Positions 26,993-35,983 are shown, counted from the stretch's first letter. The stretch: DNA of 64,000 nucleotides from Bin90 sp965214635 (GCA_965214635.1 OZ243964.1:186001-250000), one strand, 5' to 3'. Translations and numbers: made by a program. Notes: generated by a model from the sequence alone, not told the origin.

Positions 26993-27411
26993 TTCTGCCC
27001 CACAATCAGCGCGATGCCGCCTATGATGACTAGCGTCCCCATGAGTATGTAAAGGTTCATTGTTTCGCCGCCCACCGTTATAGCCAAAATCGCCGTGAAC
27101 AGCGGCGCCGACCCGACAATCGTCGCAGACTTCGCCACGCCAATCCTGCTCACGCTTGTGAAATTCAGCAGTCGCCCGAATACGAAGTTCAACACCCCCG
27201 TGAGCAGAAACCATCCGAATGCGATGCCGCTCAGCGCCAAAATGGCGTCTGTGTGAAATGCGAGCGAGATTGTCAGCGTGATTAAGATGCCTACCAGCAG
27301 TGATATGAATGTGCCAGTTGTGGGGCGCATGTACTGCAAGCCGATGCGCGCAAACACGCTGCTTGCGCCGATGCCAATCGCGCTTATGAGCGCAAGAGCC
27401 ACTCCTAGCAT
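26989..27411 (-). CDS. Half-size EamA (DMT) protein, first half
   Basis: A 140-aa membrane protein starting MLGVALALISAIGIGASSVFARIGL, with one EamA domain of about five TM helices and ending in a hydrophobic helix (IGGIALIVGQK). Its ATG directly follows the purQ stop codon (TGA then ATG), and its own stop overlaps the start of the second half. Tight packing between purQ and purL implies co-transcription with purine genes. A link to nucleobase or purine-precursor export is only a guess from position. Confidence 0.75.
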   Translation of the reverse strand: MLGVALALISAIGIGASSVFARIGLQYMRPTTGTFISLLVGILITLTISLAFHTDAILALSGIAFGWFLLTGVLNFVFGRLLNFTSVSRIGVAKSATIVGSAPLFTAILAITVGGETMNLYILMGTLVIIGGIALIVGQK

Positions 27412-28137
27412 TCAGTGAGCGCTCCCGATTGCCGCTGACGGCTGCCCAGCGCCCAGCGCGTTCAGCATGGATTGGAAGATGACCTTACCGTCAGTGCCTC
27501 CGAGCAGCGCATCACAGCAGCGCTCAGGGTGGGGCATCATCCCCAACACATTGCCGGATTCGTTCACGATGCCTGCGATGCTGTTTAGCGAACCGTTGGG
27601 GTTGGATGCAGCAGTGATTTCACCATTTGGGGTGCAGTATCGGAACACGATGCGGTTGTCGGCTTCTAGCTGCGCGATGGTGGCGGGATCGGCGTAGTAG
27701 TTGCCTTCGCCGTGGGATATGGGGACAGCGAGGGTTTGAGCCGCAGCACCGGCGTTGGTGAAGGGGGTGTGGGCGTTCTCGATACGCAGATGAACCCACT
27801 GGCAGCGAAACTGCATGTGGGCGTTCGGCAGCAACACTCCGGGGAGCAGCCCAGCTTCGCATAGGATTTGGAAGCCGTTGCAGATTCCGATGACGAGCTT
27901 GCCCTGCGCCGCAAAGTCCTGCACAGCTGCCATCGCCGGAGAGAAGCGGGCTATGGCGCCCGGGCGCAAGTAGTCGCCGTAGGAGAAGCCTCCCGGCAGT
28001 ATCACGGCATCGTATGCGGACAGGTCTGTGTCCTTGTGCCAGATGTAGCTCACAGGTTGATGAAACACATCGTTGAGCACATCGAAGCAGTCCACATCGC
28101 TCCATGTGCCCGGGAATACGACGACACCGAAGTTCAT
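27412..28137 (-). CDS. purQ: Phosphoribosylformylglycinamidine synthase subunit PurQ
   Basis: A 241-aa class I glutamine amidotransferase that supplies ammonia to PurL. It opens FGVVVFPGTWSDVDC and has the PGGFSYGDYLRPGA loop, the nucleophile Cys in IGICNGFQIL and the His-Glu pair in MMPHPER. The start overlaps the yqeY stop by 4 nt (28134-28137), and the stop abuts the next gene. PurQ and PurL are normally adjacent or in the order S-Q-L. Here the two EamA halves separate them. Confidence 0.97.
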   Translation of the reverse strand: MNFGVVVFPGTWSDVDCFDVLNDVFHQPVSYIWHKDTDLSAYDAVILPGGFSYGDYLRPGAIARFSPAMAAVQDFAAQGKLVIGICNGFQILCEAGLLPGVLLPNAHMQFRCQWVHLRIENAHTPFTNAGAAAQTLAVPISHGEGNYYADPATIAQLEADNRIVFRYCTPNGEITAASNPNGSLNSIAGIVNESGNVLGMMPHPERCCDALLGGTDGKVIFQSMLNALGAGQPSAAIGSAH

Positions 28138-28589
28138 GCGCCGCCGCTCCGCAGCCGTTGGCTGACTAGAGCGCTAACTTGCCTGCCGTCGGCGCGTGCA
28201 CGCACCTGCGGCATGACCCTGCCCATCACCTTGCCCATATCCTGCGGGCCGGATGCGCCTGTTTCGGCTATGGCGGCGGTTACTATGCGCTCAATCTCGT
28301 CTGCGGATAGGGCGTCGGGCAAGTATCCGGTTACGATGTCGAGTTCGGCTTGCTCTTTATCAGCAAGATCGGGGCGGTTGCCCTTTTGGTATGCCTCGAT
28401 GCTGTCCCTGCGCTGTTGGGCTTGTTTGCTGAGGACTTGGGTAACAGCATCGTCGTCAAGGTCGCGCTGCTTGGCAATTTCCTCGTATCGGATGGCGGAC
28501 AGCAGCAGACGGATGGTGTCGCGGCGCTGATTGTCGCGCTGGCGCATCGCTGTCCTCATATCTTCGGTTAACTGATCCTTGAGTGGCAT
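28134..28589 (-). CDS. yqeY: YqeY/GatB-like domain protein
   Basis: A 151-aa protein of the YqeY family, related to the C-terminal tRNA-binding helical domain of GatB. Typical segments are MPLKDQLTEDMRTAMRQRD, RRDTIRLLLSAIR and ELDIVTGYLPDALSADEIERIV. The family is widespread and may modulate amidotransferase or tRNA functions, but its exact role is not settled. It sits between gltX and purQ, the former being functionally close to GatCAB (Glu-tRNA supply). Confidence 0.9.
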   Translation of the reverse strand: MPLKDQLTEDMRTAMRQRDNQRRDTIRLLLSAIRYEEIAKQRDLDDDAVTQVLSKQAQQRRDSIEAYQKGNRPDLADKEQAELDIVTGYLPDALSADEIERIVTAAIAETGASGPQDMGKVMGRVMPQVRARADGRQVSALVSQRLRSGGA

Positions 28590-28670
28590 TTTTCGTCCGT
28601 TTCGCTTTCGTTCCCGCTGTGGATATGGCTGCAGATGCCCGTTGCAGAGCAGCTGATGCTACCCTAGGGC

Positions 28671-30161
28671 TTACTGGACATCTTGAGCATCGATGTGGCA
28701 ATTAAGGCGCTCTATGGCGATAGATATAAGATGCAGGGCGCGCTCTTTGCCCTGCACTTCCATGGACTGGAATAGGGGTGGGGCGATGCGCTGGCCCGTG
28801 GTGGCTACGCGCAGCGAACCGAAGACCTGTCCCGCTCTGACGGCGAGGTCTTTGACGAGCTGGCGCAGTGCGGTTTCCATCGGTTCGGCGGCGAACGAAG
28901 GCAGGGCGTCAAGGCAGGTGTGCGCTGCCTGCAGGATGTGCAGCGTGCCGGTGGCGTCCATCCTGCGCTGGATGAGATCCTGCGTGTCGTAGGCGATGTC
29001 GTCTTTGAACAGGAATGCGACTAGCGGTGCGGCGTCGCTCAGGGTTTTCAGGCGTTCCTGCACTAGCGGGGCAATTTGCAGCGCCAATCTGCGCGGCGGC
29101 AGCTCGGGTATCTCGGGCGGCGGGAATGCCTGCCAGTATTCCAATAGCGCATCAGCGAGTGCGTCGGCGCTCATCGCGCGGATGTAGTAGCCATTCATCC
29201 AAACCAGCTTCTCGGTGTTGAACAGCGCTCCAGACTTGGACACCCGCTCTATCGAGAAGTGGCGAATGAGTTCCTGCTCGGTGAAGAGTTCGGTCTTGTC
29301 GTCTAGCGACCAGCCGAGTATCGTGAGGAAATTGAGCATGGCTTGGGGCAAGTAGCCCATCTTGCGATAGTCCAAGAAGGATGCTGCGCCGTGCCGCTTG
29401 CTGAGTTTGGATCGGTCGGCAGCGAGGATGATGGGCAGATGTGCGAACTTGGGCGGCTGCCATCCCACCGCTGAGTAGAGCTGCATATGGCGCGGTGCGC
29501 TTGGCAGCCATTCCTCGCCGCGCAACACATGGGTAATTCCCATGCGGTGGTCGTCCACCATGTGCGCGAGGTGGTAGGTGGGGAAGCCGTCCGACTTCAG
29601 CATCACGAAGTCGTCCACGAGACGGTTCTCGAATCTGACATCGCCGCGTATGAGGTCTTGTATGGTTGTAACGCCGTCTAGGGGCATCTTGAAGCGCACG
29701 ACCGGGGTGTCGCCGCTCTTCGCTAGGGCGTTTCGCTCTTCTGTGGACAGGTTTCGGCAGCGACGGTCGTATCCGGCGGAGTTGTCTTGCTTGGGGCGGG
29801 CGTCGCGCATTGCGGCAAGGCGCTCGGGTGAGCAGTAGCACTCGTATGCGAAGCCGTCTCGGAGCAGTTGTGCGGCGATGTCGGCGTACAGAGGCAGGCG
29901 CTTGGACTGCTGGTATGGGGCGTGTTCGCCTCCGATGTCGGGGCCTTCGTCCCAGTCTATGCCCAGCCACCGTAGGGCGTCCATGATGTTGTCTATTGCA
30001 CCTTCAACGGCGCGCCCTTGGTCGGTGTCTTCGATGCGGATGATGAAGTCGCCGTCCTGCTGTCGGGCTAGCAACCAGTCGAATATAGCGGTGCGGATGT
30101 TGCCCACATGCGGGTCGCCTGTGGGACTTGGCGCAAAGCGCACTCGGATTTTGCCGTTCAT
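28671..30161 (-). CDS. gltX: Glutamyl-tRNA synthetase
   Basis: A 496-aa class I synthetase charging tRNA with glutamate. The N-terminus VRFAPSPTGDPHVGNIRTA contains the HIGH-type motif as HVGN. RIEDTDQGR and YHLAHMVDDHRMGITHVLRGEEWLPS follow, and KLSKRHG is the KMSKS loop. The C-terminal anticodon-binding domain is intact. Length is normal. The neighbouring yqeY fits a non-discriminating GluRS/amidotransferase context, but that specificity cannot be proved from sequence. Confidence 0.97.
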   Translation of the reverse strand: MNGKIRVRFAPSPTGDPHVGNIRTAIFDWLLARQQDGDFIIRIEDTDQGRAVEGAIDNIMDALRWLGIDWDEGPDIGGEHAPYQQSKRLPLYADIAAQLLRDGFAYECYCSPERLAAMRDARPKQDNSAGYDRRCRNLSTEERNALAKSGDTPVVRFKMPLDGVTTIQDLIRGDVRFENRLVDDFVMLKSDGFPTYHLAHMVDDHRMGITHVLRGEEWLPSAPRHMQLYSAVGWQPPKFAHLPIILAADRSKLSKRHGAASFLDYRKMGYLPQAMLNFLTILGWSLDDKTELFTEQELIRHFSIERVSKSGALFNTEKLVWMNGYYIRAMSADALADALLEYWQAFPPPEIPELPPRRLALQIAPLVQERLKTLSDAAPLVAFLFKDDIAYDTQDLIQRRMDATGTLHILQAAHTCLDALPSFAAEPMETALRQLVKDLAVRAGQVFGSLRVATTGQRIAPPLFQSMEVQGKERALHLISIAIERLNCHIDAQDVQ

Positions 30162-30303
30162 CGTCCATAGCCTCCGAATGCCATTTTAACATAGGTAGCT
30201 GGCAACGGTCAGTTTTTATCGAGCGTTTGGGTTGCCAGAGGCGATGCATAGATGTATAGAAGACAGCGCAATGCAACTGAGTAGGGAGCATATTGCGTTG
30301 TGC

Positions 30304-31242
30304 CTAGCCATCCAGAGAAGAAAGATAGGCTTGGAGTTCGGCGGGCAGGGGCGATGTGAACTCGCAGTAGGAATCGTCGGCGGGATGGTGGAAGCCAAGT
30401 GTGGATGCGTGGAGGAAGTGGCGGTTGAGCGCGGGGTCGGGCTTGCCGTAGGTGGCATCGCCTACTAGGGGATAGCCGAGCGCCGCCAAGTGGACGCGAA
30501 TCTGGTGAGTGCGCCCGGTAGTGGGACGGATTTCCAAGAGCGAATGGGCGTTGAATTGGTGGATCAGACGGTATCTAGTAACGGATTCGCGCCCGCTTTG
30601 GGTTATCGCCATTCGCTTGCGGTCGGTGCGGCTTCTGCCGATGGGGGCGTCGATGACGGCTTCGGGCGGCGTGATTTTGCCGTGCGCTAGGGCTGTGTAC
30701 ATCTTCGTGAACGCGCGCCGTTTAAGCTGGTCAGATAGATGGCGATGCGCAGCGTCGGTCTTGGCTACCACCATAAGCCCGGAAGTGTCCTTGTCTAGGC
30801 GATGGACGATGCCGGGGCGTACCGTGCCGCCGACGGCTTGCAGATCGGGGCAGAGCGCCAGCACGGCGTTCACAAGCGTGTGGTCGGGATGGCCGGGTGC
30901 CGGATGCACCGTGAGACCGGGCGGCTTATCGACCACAAGCAGGTCTGCATCTTGATACACGATGTGCAGAGGGATGTGCTGTGGCGTCAGACGGCTGGGC
31001 TTGGGTGGCGGTATTCGCAGTACGACGGACTGCCCCGGGCGCAGGCGCGCAGCGGGCTTGGCAAGCGCACCGTCTAGCGTAACACAGCCGTCGGCAATGA
31101 GCGCCTGCAAGCGTGAACGCGACATATCAGCGCATTGGCGGTCGAGGAAGCGGTCTAACCGCTCGCCGTAGATGTCCGTGGTGAACGAGCGCGTGTCGCC
31201 CTGCGCTTGGGCGAGCGCCGCCGCATCTTGCAGTTTCGTCAA
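30304..31242 (-). CDS. rluD: RluD-type 23S rRNA pseudouridine synthase
   Basis: A 312-aa RluA-family enzyme that isomerises uridines in large-subunit rRNA. An S4 RNA-binding domain (about 27-75: LDRFLDRQCADMSRSRLQAL) precedes the catalytic domain. The catalytic Asp is Asp150 in GIVHRLDKDTSG. Late motifs RTHQIRVHLAALGYPLVGD match RluD/RluA. It overlaps lspA by 4 nt (ATGA), a pairing seen widely in bacteria. Confidence 0.93.
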   Translation of the reverse strand: MTKLQDAAALAQAQGDTRSFTTDIYGERLDRFLDRQCADMSRSRLQALIADGCVTLDGALAKPAARLRPGQSVVLRIPPPKPSRLTPQHIPLHIVYQDADLLVVDKPPGLTVHPAPGHPDHTLVNAVLALCPDLQAVGGTVRPGIVHRLDKDTSGLMVVAKTDAAHRHLSDQLKRRAFTKMYTALAHGKITPPEAVIDAPIGRSRTDRKRMAITQSGRESVTRYRLIHQFNAHSLLEIRPTTGRTHQIRVHLAALGYPLVGDATYGKPDPALNRHFLHASTLGFHHPADDSYCEFTSPLPAELQAYLSSLDG

Positions 31243-31817
31243 TGCGATTCACGGTTGCGACGGCTTGCAGACGGGGATGAGTGGGTTTCAGAGCGGTCGG
31301 TTTCGTCGGGGCGTGGGGTGCGGTCGAAGACGAGCATCACGCCGATGAGAATCGCCATTCCTATGCAGATAGACGAGTCGGCGATGTTGAATATGGGCCA
31401 GGGACCGATGTCGATGAAGTCTGTTACCGCGCCATAGGCTAGGCGATCGTATAGGTTGCCGAACGCCCCGCCGAGCTGCAGCCCAATAGCGAAGCGCAGG
31501 ATGGGTTTAGGCAGGGCGTATGCGCGGTAGAAATATACAAGGAATCCGATGGCGATGATGGATGCGACGATGAGGAACATCGTCTGGTTTGGCAGCAAGC
31601 CAAAGGCGGTGCCGGTGTTCGTGCCGTGCGTGATGCGTGCGAACCCTTCCGCGGGCCACGATTCGCCGATATAAAAGTTTGCCTTGATGAGGTCTTTCGT
31701 CAAGCGGTCGGCAGCGAGCACTGCGACTATTGTGCCAAACAGCAGCCAGTCTCGATACCACGCCTGCATCGGCTTGCGCTTCGCTGCATAGGCTGTGTCT
31801 GTGGTGGGGTTTTCCAT
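31239..31817 (-). CDS. lspA: Lipoprotein signal peptidase (signal peptidase II)
   Basis: A 192-aa inner-membrane aspartyl protease that removes signal peptides from lipidated prolipoproteins. It has four hydrophobic helices and the conserved boxes TNTGTAFGLL (67-75), GGAFGNLYDRLAYGAVTDFID (catalytic Asp133) and FNIADSSICIG (catalytic Asp147). The N-terminus is about 20 residues longer than that of E. coli LspA, and a later start is possible. It is coupled to rluD. Confidence 0.95.
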   Translation of the reverse strand: MENPTTDTAYAAKRKPMQAWYRDWLLFGTIVAVLAADRLTKDLIKANFYIGESWPAEGFARITHGTNTGTAFGLLPNQTMFLIVASIIAIGFLVYFYRAYALPKPILRFAIGLQLGGAFGNLYDRLAYGAVTDFIDIGPWPIFNIADSSICIGMAILIGVMLVFDRTPRPDETDRSETHSSPSASRRNRESH

Positions 31818-31948
31818 CGTGGAAAGACGCTCCGTGTTGATGCGCTTTATTGTACGGCGCGGGACATCGGTAGGTGGCTCATATTCTGCTTGTGTGCATC
31901 TGCCTCATTAGGTTAGCACATCGTAGGATAGCACACCGATGATGCAGG

Positions 31949-33436
31949 TTACATTACGCCTGTGCGAAGCCAGTTGCCCTTGAAGTAGAACCATGTAAAC
32001 GCTATCAACCGCAGGGTCATTCCGCCCACGATGGCGGCGGGGATGCCGAACTGTCCGAGTGGGGTGAAGTTCGCCAGTATGAAGGTGAGCGGGATTTCGA
32101 ACGCCCACATTGTGGCGACAGTGATGACCATCGGAACGAAAGTTGCGCCGGATGTGTTGAACGCTTGGGTGAATATCTGCACCGGACTCATTGATATGTA
32201 TCCGATTGCGGCGATGACGAGCCAAATCGATGCAGATGCTATGAACTCGGCGTCGGTGTTGAAGAATGCGGCGATGGTGTCAGGGAACGCGATGAGCAGG
32301 GCGATGAACGGCCCAGTGAGCGAGACGCCGTAGAGCATCGCCCAGCGGATAGCGCTGCGGGCGCGGTCGGGCTGGTCTGCGCCAAGGTTCTGTCCGGCGA
32401 GGGCACCGGCGGCGCGTCCCATGCCACGGGCGCTTTGGTTGACCACATTTTCTGCGCGCCGTGCCAGTGCGAATGCGGCAAGCGCAACATCTCCGAACTG
32501 CGCCGCCACGCCCACGACCACTAGCTGCGATACGCCGCGTTGCATGTTCGTTACCGATGCAGGCGCACCCTGCCTCACAAGACTCCATATGAGCGGCAGG
32601 TCTAGTCGGTATTCGCTGAACCGTATGCGGATGCGTGTTCTGTCCCCGCGTGAGAGCGCCCAGAAGGTGATGCCCACGCCGAGTATTTCTGCGACGAGGC
32701 GAGCGTAGGATGCGCCTGCAAGACCGAGCGAAGGCATGCCCAGCCAGCCGAAGATGAGAACCGGGCTTAGGGCGATGTGTACGATCCGGGATACGAGGGC
32801 CGCTTTAAGCGGGTTGATGCTGTCTCCGGACGCTTGGAGCGCGCCGCCGAACAATCGGTGGTAGCTCAGCATCGCCATCGCAAGGAACTGGATGCGCATA
32901 TAGCCCACGCCCTGTTCCACAGCTTCTCCGCTAAGCCCGATAAGGCGCAGCAGCGGCTCGGTCAGCAGCATGCCGAACGCTATCATTATTACCGCGAGTA
33001 TGGTGGTCAGGGTGAAGGATTGGAGCAGCACATGGTTGGCGCGGGATATGCGGCGCGCCCCAACGGCGCGGGCAATCATGGACCGCATGCTGGAATCCAG
33101 CCCCATGCGCGCCATCATCACAGTGCTGAGGTAGGCTTGGGCGGCGCCAAGTCCGGCGATGGCGTGGAAGCCGAGTCGCCCTGCCCACACGAGGTCGGCT
33201 ATCTGGTCGGCTACGCCTAGGAATCCCTCCGCGACCTGCGGCCAGCCAAGATACCAAAGGTGGCGTCTGATGCTCCCCTGAGTGAGGTTGCGCCCGGAGC
33301 GTACCCTGCGGCGTGATGCTGCGCCGCTTTGGGTGGATGCGGCGGCATGACGCTGCGTCTCGCTCCCTGTGCTCGATTTACGATGTCGCCCGCTGGGCGA
33401 TGCGGCTGGTTGCGCTGGCGCTTCGTCTTCTGGCAT
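31949..33436 (-). CDS. MATE-family multidrug/toxin exporter
   Basis: A 495-aa polytopic membrane protein with about 12 TM helices in two homologous halves, of the MATE (MatE domain) family, which exports cationic compounds in exchange for Na+ or H+. A charged, disordered N-terminal segment of about 50 residues (rich in Ser, Arg, Gln) precedes the first domain (GSIRRHLWYLGWPQVAEGFLGVADQIADLVWAGRLG). The VNQSARGMGRAAGALAGQNLG segment marks the second half. Substrate unknown. It stands alone on the minus strand. Confidence 0.9.
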   Translation of the reverse strand: MPEDEAPAQPAASPSGRHRKSSTGSETQRHAAASTQSGAASRRRVRSGRNLTQGSIRRHLWYLGWPQVAEGFLGVADQIADLVWAGRLGFHAIAGLGAAQAYLSTVMMARMGLDSSMRSMIARAVGARRISRANHVLLQSFTLTTILAVIMIAFGMLLTEPLLRLIGLSGEAVEQGVGYMRIQFLAMAMLSYHRLFGGALQASGDSINPLKAALVSRIVHIALSPVLIFGWLGMPSLGLAGASYARLVAEILGVGITFWALSRGDRTRIRIRFSEYRLDLPLIWSLVRQGAPASVTNMQRGVSQLVVVGVAAQFGDVALAAFALARRAENVVNQSARGMGRAAGALAGQNLGADQPDRARSAIRWAMLYGVSLTGPFIALLIAFPDTIAAFFNTDAEFIASASIWLVIAAIGYISMSPVQIFTQAFNTSGATFVPMVITVATMWAFEIPLTFILANFTPLGQFGIPAAIVGGMTLRLIAFTWFYFKGNWLRTGVM

Positions 33437-33609
33437 TCAGTCCTTTCGTGCGTCTTGCGCCCGACGCATGCGGTCGTGCGACGGGGAGGGTGCGTACAAC
33501 GATAGGCGAACAGAGCCGCTCAGTCAAACCATTGAGGTAATGCGCCGAGTTCGCATGTTGCAGAGAGACTAGACCCAGGTTTGGAGAATGTGCAATTTCA
33601 ACGCAACTG

Positions 33610-33653
33610 GTAATTGTGTATTGTCGTAATATAATGTACAATTACATGTAATT
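33610..33653 (+). promoter_or_regulatory. AT-rich promoter with nested palindromes before the RHH-like gene
   Basis: TATAAT at 33630-33635 is a good -10 box. A 14-bp perfect palindrome AATTACATGTAATT lies at 33640-33653, and GTAATTGT (33610-33617) is mirrored by ACAATTAC (33638-33645). These could be operators for a dimeric regulator, perhaps the ribbon-helix-helix-like product of the next gene. Confidence 0.5.
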
Positions 33654-33682
33654 AACAAACATAGAAGCATTAGGAGTGCATT

Positions 33683-34180
33683 ATGACTGACGAGACGAGG
33701 GATAAGCAGGACAAGCAGGATACGGGACAGGGCGCATCACGGTCAGGGAGTGCCGCCAGCGGAGACGGGACGGCGCAGCCTCGTGCCGAAACGCAGGCGG
33801 ACAGAGCAAAATTGGCAGAGAATGTCGACGCCGTGATGGACGAGGTAAACAAGGCTGTGCGCGTGGCAATCATAAAGGGCGCGGACGCCGCCGAATCCAT
33901 CAGCGACAACATCCGCGAGACGATTCGCACTGTGCGCCCGAACCGCGACAATGTGGTGATGGTGCGCATAGACGACAGCAGCCTCGAGCGCGTGGATGAG
34001 TTGGTAGAGGCGGGCATTCTGGGCAGCCGCTCGGAGGCGTCCGCATTCCTCATTGCCGAGGGCATAAAGGCGCGGCAGCCGCTGTTCGATCGTATCGCGG
34101 ACAAGATAGCCGAGATACGCAGCGCCAAAGAAGACCTGCGCCGCATGGTTCAAGACGAAGCCAACGACCAGCAATCATAA
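33683..34180 (+). CDS. Ribbon-helix-helix-like protein of unknown role
   Basis: A 165-aa soluble protein. The first 45 residues are low-complexity and charged (many Asp, Lys, Gln, Ser). A helical segment follows (NVDAVMDEVNKAVRVAIIKGADAAESISD). The C-terminal half, NVVMVRIDDSSLERVDELVEAGILGSRSEASAFLIAEGIKA by pattern, looks like a ribbon-helix-helix DNA-binding fold: a short beta strand, a helix, and a GxxxSRSEA turn. AGGAG stands 7 nt before ATG. It may be a nucleoid or autoregulatory protein, but no named family is claimed. A perfect intrinsic hairpin follows the gene. Confidence 0.65.
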   Translation: MTDETRDKQDKQDTGQGASRSGSAASGDGTAQPRAETQADRAKLAENVDAVMDEVNKAVRVAIIKGADAAESISDNIRETIRTVRPNRDNVVMVRIDDSSLERVDELVEAGILGSRSEASAFLIAEGIKARQPLFDRIADKIAEIRSAKEDLRRMVQDEANDQQS

Positions 34181-34258
34181 GGGCTGATGCAGGCGCATCA
34201 GAACTAGCGGTTAGCTGCTGCCGGTCTTGCGTTAGCCATGATTTTGTCCACACAAATT

Positions 34259-34296
34259 AGGAAAACCCTGTCAATGTCCGACAGGGTTTTCCTTAT
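34259..34296. terminator. Intrinsic terminator between converging genes
   Basis: GGAAAACCCTGTC (34260-34272) and GACAGGGTTTTCC (34280-34292) form a perfect 13-bp stem with a 7-nt loop and A/T-rich flanks (TTATT on the right). It serves the converging RHH-like and coiled-coil genes. Confidence 0.85.
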
Positions 34297-34317
34297 TGGC
34301 GTTATGTTTCTTGGTCG

Positions 34318-35280
34318 CTATTCCAGATCTATTTCAGGCTCAGACATCTCGTACCAGAAGACCTTACCGCTTACCGCTCCGTCTGCAATGGGCGAAATAT
34401 CCGTCAGGATGTCCTTAATTCGGCGATCGACGCGAACGCTCGCGACCACAGGATACGCATTAATTCCAGTGAACCTAGTCAAGTACTCTGAATTGCGAAT
34501 GGCTCTGTCTGTATCCCTTGAATCGGCGGTATATGAGACCTCCACTGCAATATAGCAATCCTCGCCGCGCCGGTCTACCGTCTTCATAATCATGTCCGCT
34601 TTGCGGAAGCTCACAAGCTGTCCCCGCCGGATACCTTCGGCTTTTCCTTCATCTGTGGCTGTAAACGACAAGTCAAAGATTTCCTGTCGCGCAAGACTCT
34701 GCGTAGAACTCAGTGATAGCCCCATCTCATCGGCAATGAACAGCCATTCATCCGCAGCGAATCTCTCCAGCATTACCCCCTTAAATCCAGCTATATGTCG
34801 CGAGTTCAGCCTCGTTTCTCCGTGCAAGTCTGATGTGATTTGACGCAGCTTCGAAACCGACTGGCGCAGTTCTGCAATGGCGTCTGTGTTCGCCTGCACG
34901 GACACACGCAGTTCTGCAATGGCGTCTGTGTTCGCCTGTACGGACACACGCAGTTCTGCAATGGCGTCTGTGTTCGCCTGTACGGACACACGCAGCTCCG
35001 CAATGGCGTCCGTGTTCGCCTGCACGGACACACGCAGTTCCGCGACCGACTGACGCAGTTCCGCAATGGCGTCTGTGTTCGCCTGCACCGATGCGGTGAG
35101 CCTGTCCAGCCGCGTGTTTGTAACTTCCGCAAACTCACGCATCTCCGCGACGAATGCGCTGAACATCTCGGGCAGTTCCAGCAGCTCCTCTGTCAGCAGT
35201 GTCCGCCGTAGTTCCTCGCGCCACTCGGGGTGGTCCCGGAGTATGCGGTTCAAATCTTGTATCGTGTTGATTGTCGTCAT
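34318..35280 (-). CDS. Coiled-coil protein with nuclease-like C-terminal domain
   Basis: A 320-aa protein. Residues about 1-60 are helical. Residues about 60-145 are a heptad coiled coil made of near-identical 14-aa units (SVQANTDAIAELRV), encoded by a 42-bp DNA repeat. The C-terminal 150 residues contain SFRKADMIMKTVDRRGEDCYIAVEVSYTADSRDTDRAIRN by pattern, in which an acidic strand followed by an E-V-S strand resembles a PD-(D/E)XK nuclease-like core (DUF3782-type proteins). Function is unknown. The coiled coil probably drives oligomerisation, and its length could vary between strains. Confidence 0.75.
   Translation of the reverse strand: MTTINTIQDLNRILRDHPEWREELRRTLLTEELLELPEMFSAFVAEMREFAEVTNTRLDRLTASVQANTDAIAELRQSVAELRVSVQANTDAIAELRVSVQANTDAIAELRVSVQANTDAIAELRVSVQANTDAIAELRQSVSKLRQITSDLHGETRLNSRHIAGFKGVMLERFAADEWLFIADEMGLSLSSTQSLARQEIFDLSFTATDEGKAEGIRRGQLVSFRKADMIMKTVDRRGEDCYIAVEVSYTADSRDTDRAIRNSEYLTRFTGINAYPVVASVRVDRRIKDILTDISPIADGAVSGKVFWYEMSEPEIDLE
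34867..35090 (-). repeat. 42-bp in-frame tandem repeat
   Basis: The word GCAATGGCGTC starts at 34874, 34916, 34958, 35000 and 35063: three steps of 42 bp, then one of 63 (42 plus 21). Units differ by only a few bases. The repeat encodes 14-residue coiled-coil units and the 21-bp step adds one extra heptad. Slippage would change coil length without breaking the frame. Confidence 0.9.
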
Positions 35281-35433
35281 TTACGCCTCCTCTCATCCCA
35301 TTCTATTCAGCTTATGCAATGTCCGCTACATTTGATCCGTTCGCAGAGCCATAGTTTACCGGCAAAACTTGCAGGTTGGCTCTCAATGCTCATTGAGCAT
35401 CCACAACCCTAGCCTGCGACTATGTGGCTGGTT

Positions 35434-35781
35434 CTAATCCACATCTACTTTCACGATAACTGCTGCGTTAGCCATTATCGTGAAATCCCCCGAACCTTCG
35501 CGACCTTCTATCTCGAGGCCGCCCTGAACCACATTCAGCACGCCCTTGCCGTGTGGCAGCATGCTCAGCACCTCTTCGTGGCGCACTTCATTCGGCTTGG
35601 GTATGGCAACTGTAACCTCGACAATCATTTCCTTAGACGCATTTTCGCCTAGCAGCCCGAGGAACATCAGACTGCTTTGGTGCACAGCGTTCCAAGTTGC
35701 GCGCCTAGCAGCCTCCGTATAGTCCTTCCCATGCAAGTCAATTCCCGTTCCCATCTCTAGTATCACAGGCGTCAACGCCAT
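35434..35781 (-). CDS. Lin0512-family conserved protein
   Basis: A 115-aa protein that fits the Lin0512 family: an N-terminal VILEMGTGIDLHGKDYTEAARRATWNAV segment by pattern and a C-terminal FTIMANAAVIVKVD strand. The family is small, cytosolic and of unknown function, with a compact alpha/beta fold. It is preceded by AGGATGAGG-like purines before the ATG at 35781. It stands alone between the coiled-coil gene and tRNA-Gly. Confidence 0.75.
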   Translation of the reverse strand: MALTPVILEMGTGIDLHGKDYTEAARRATWNAVHQSSLMFLGLLGENASKEMIVEVTVAIPKPNEVRHEEVLSMLPHGKGVLNVVQGGLEIEGREGSGDFTIMANAAVIVKVDVD

Positions 35782-35983
35782 AGCCTCATCCTTTCGTTTT
35801 GCAGTCTGTGAGCCGTTAGTTCATTCCCGTAAGCCCATACTGCCACATAATCATAGGTGATTGCAAAATCCTCTAACCTGCGGCTTGGTCTTGGTGTTTC
35901 AGGATTGATTCAGACCCTGCTACGATGATAATATGAACTCGGTTCGGGTAACGATTGCCCGCCGAGTATGTTCATTCCGCCGA

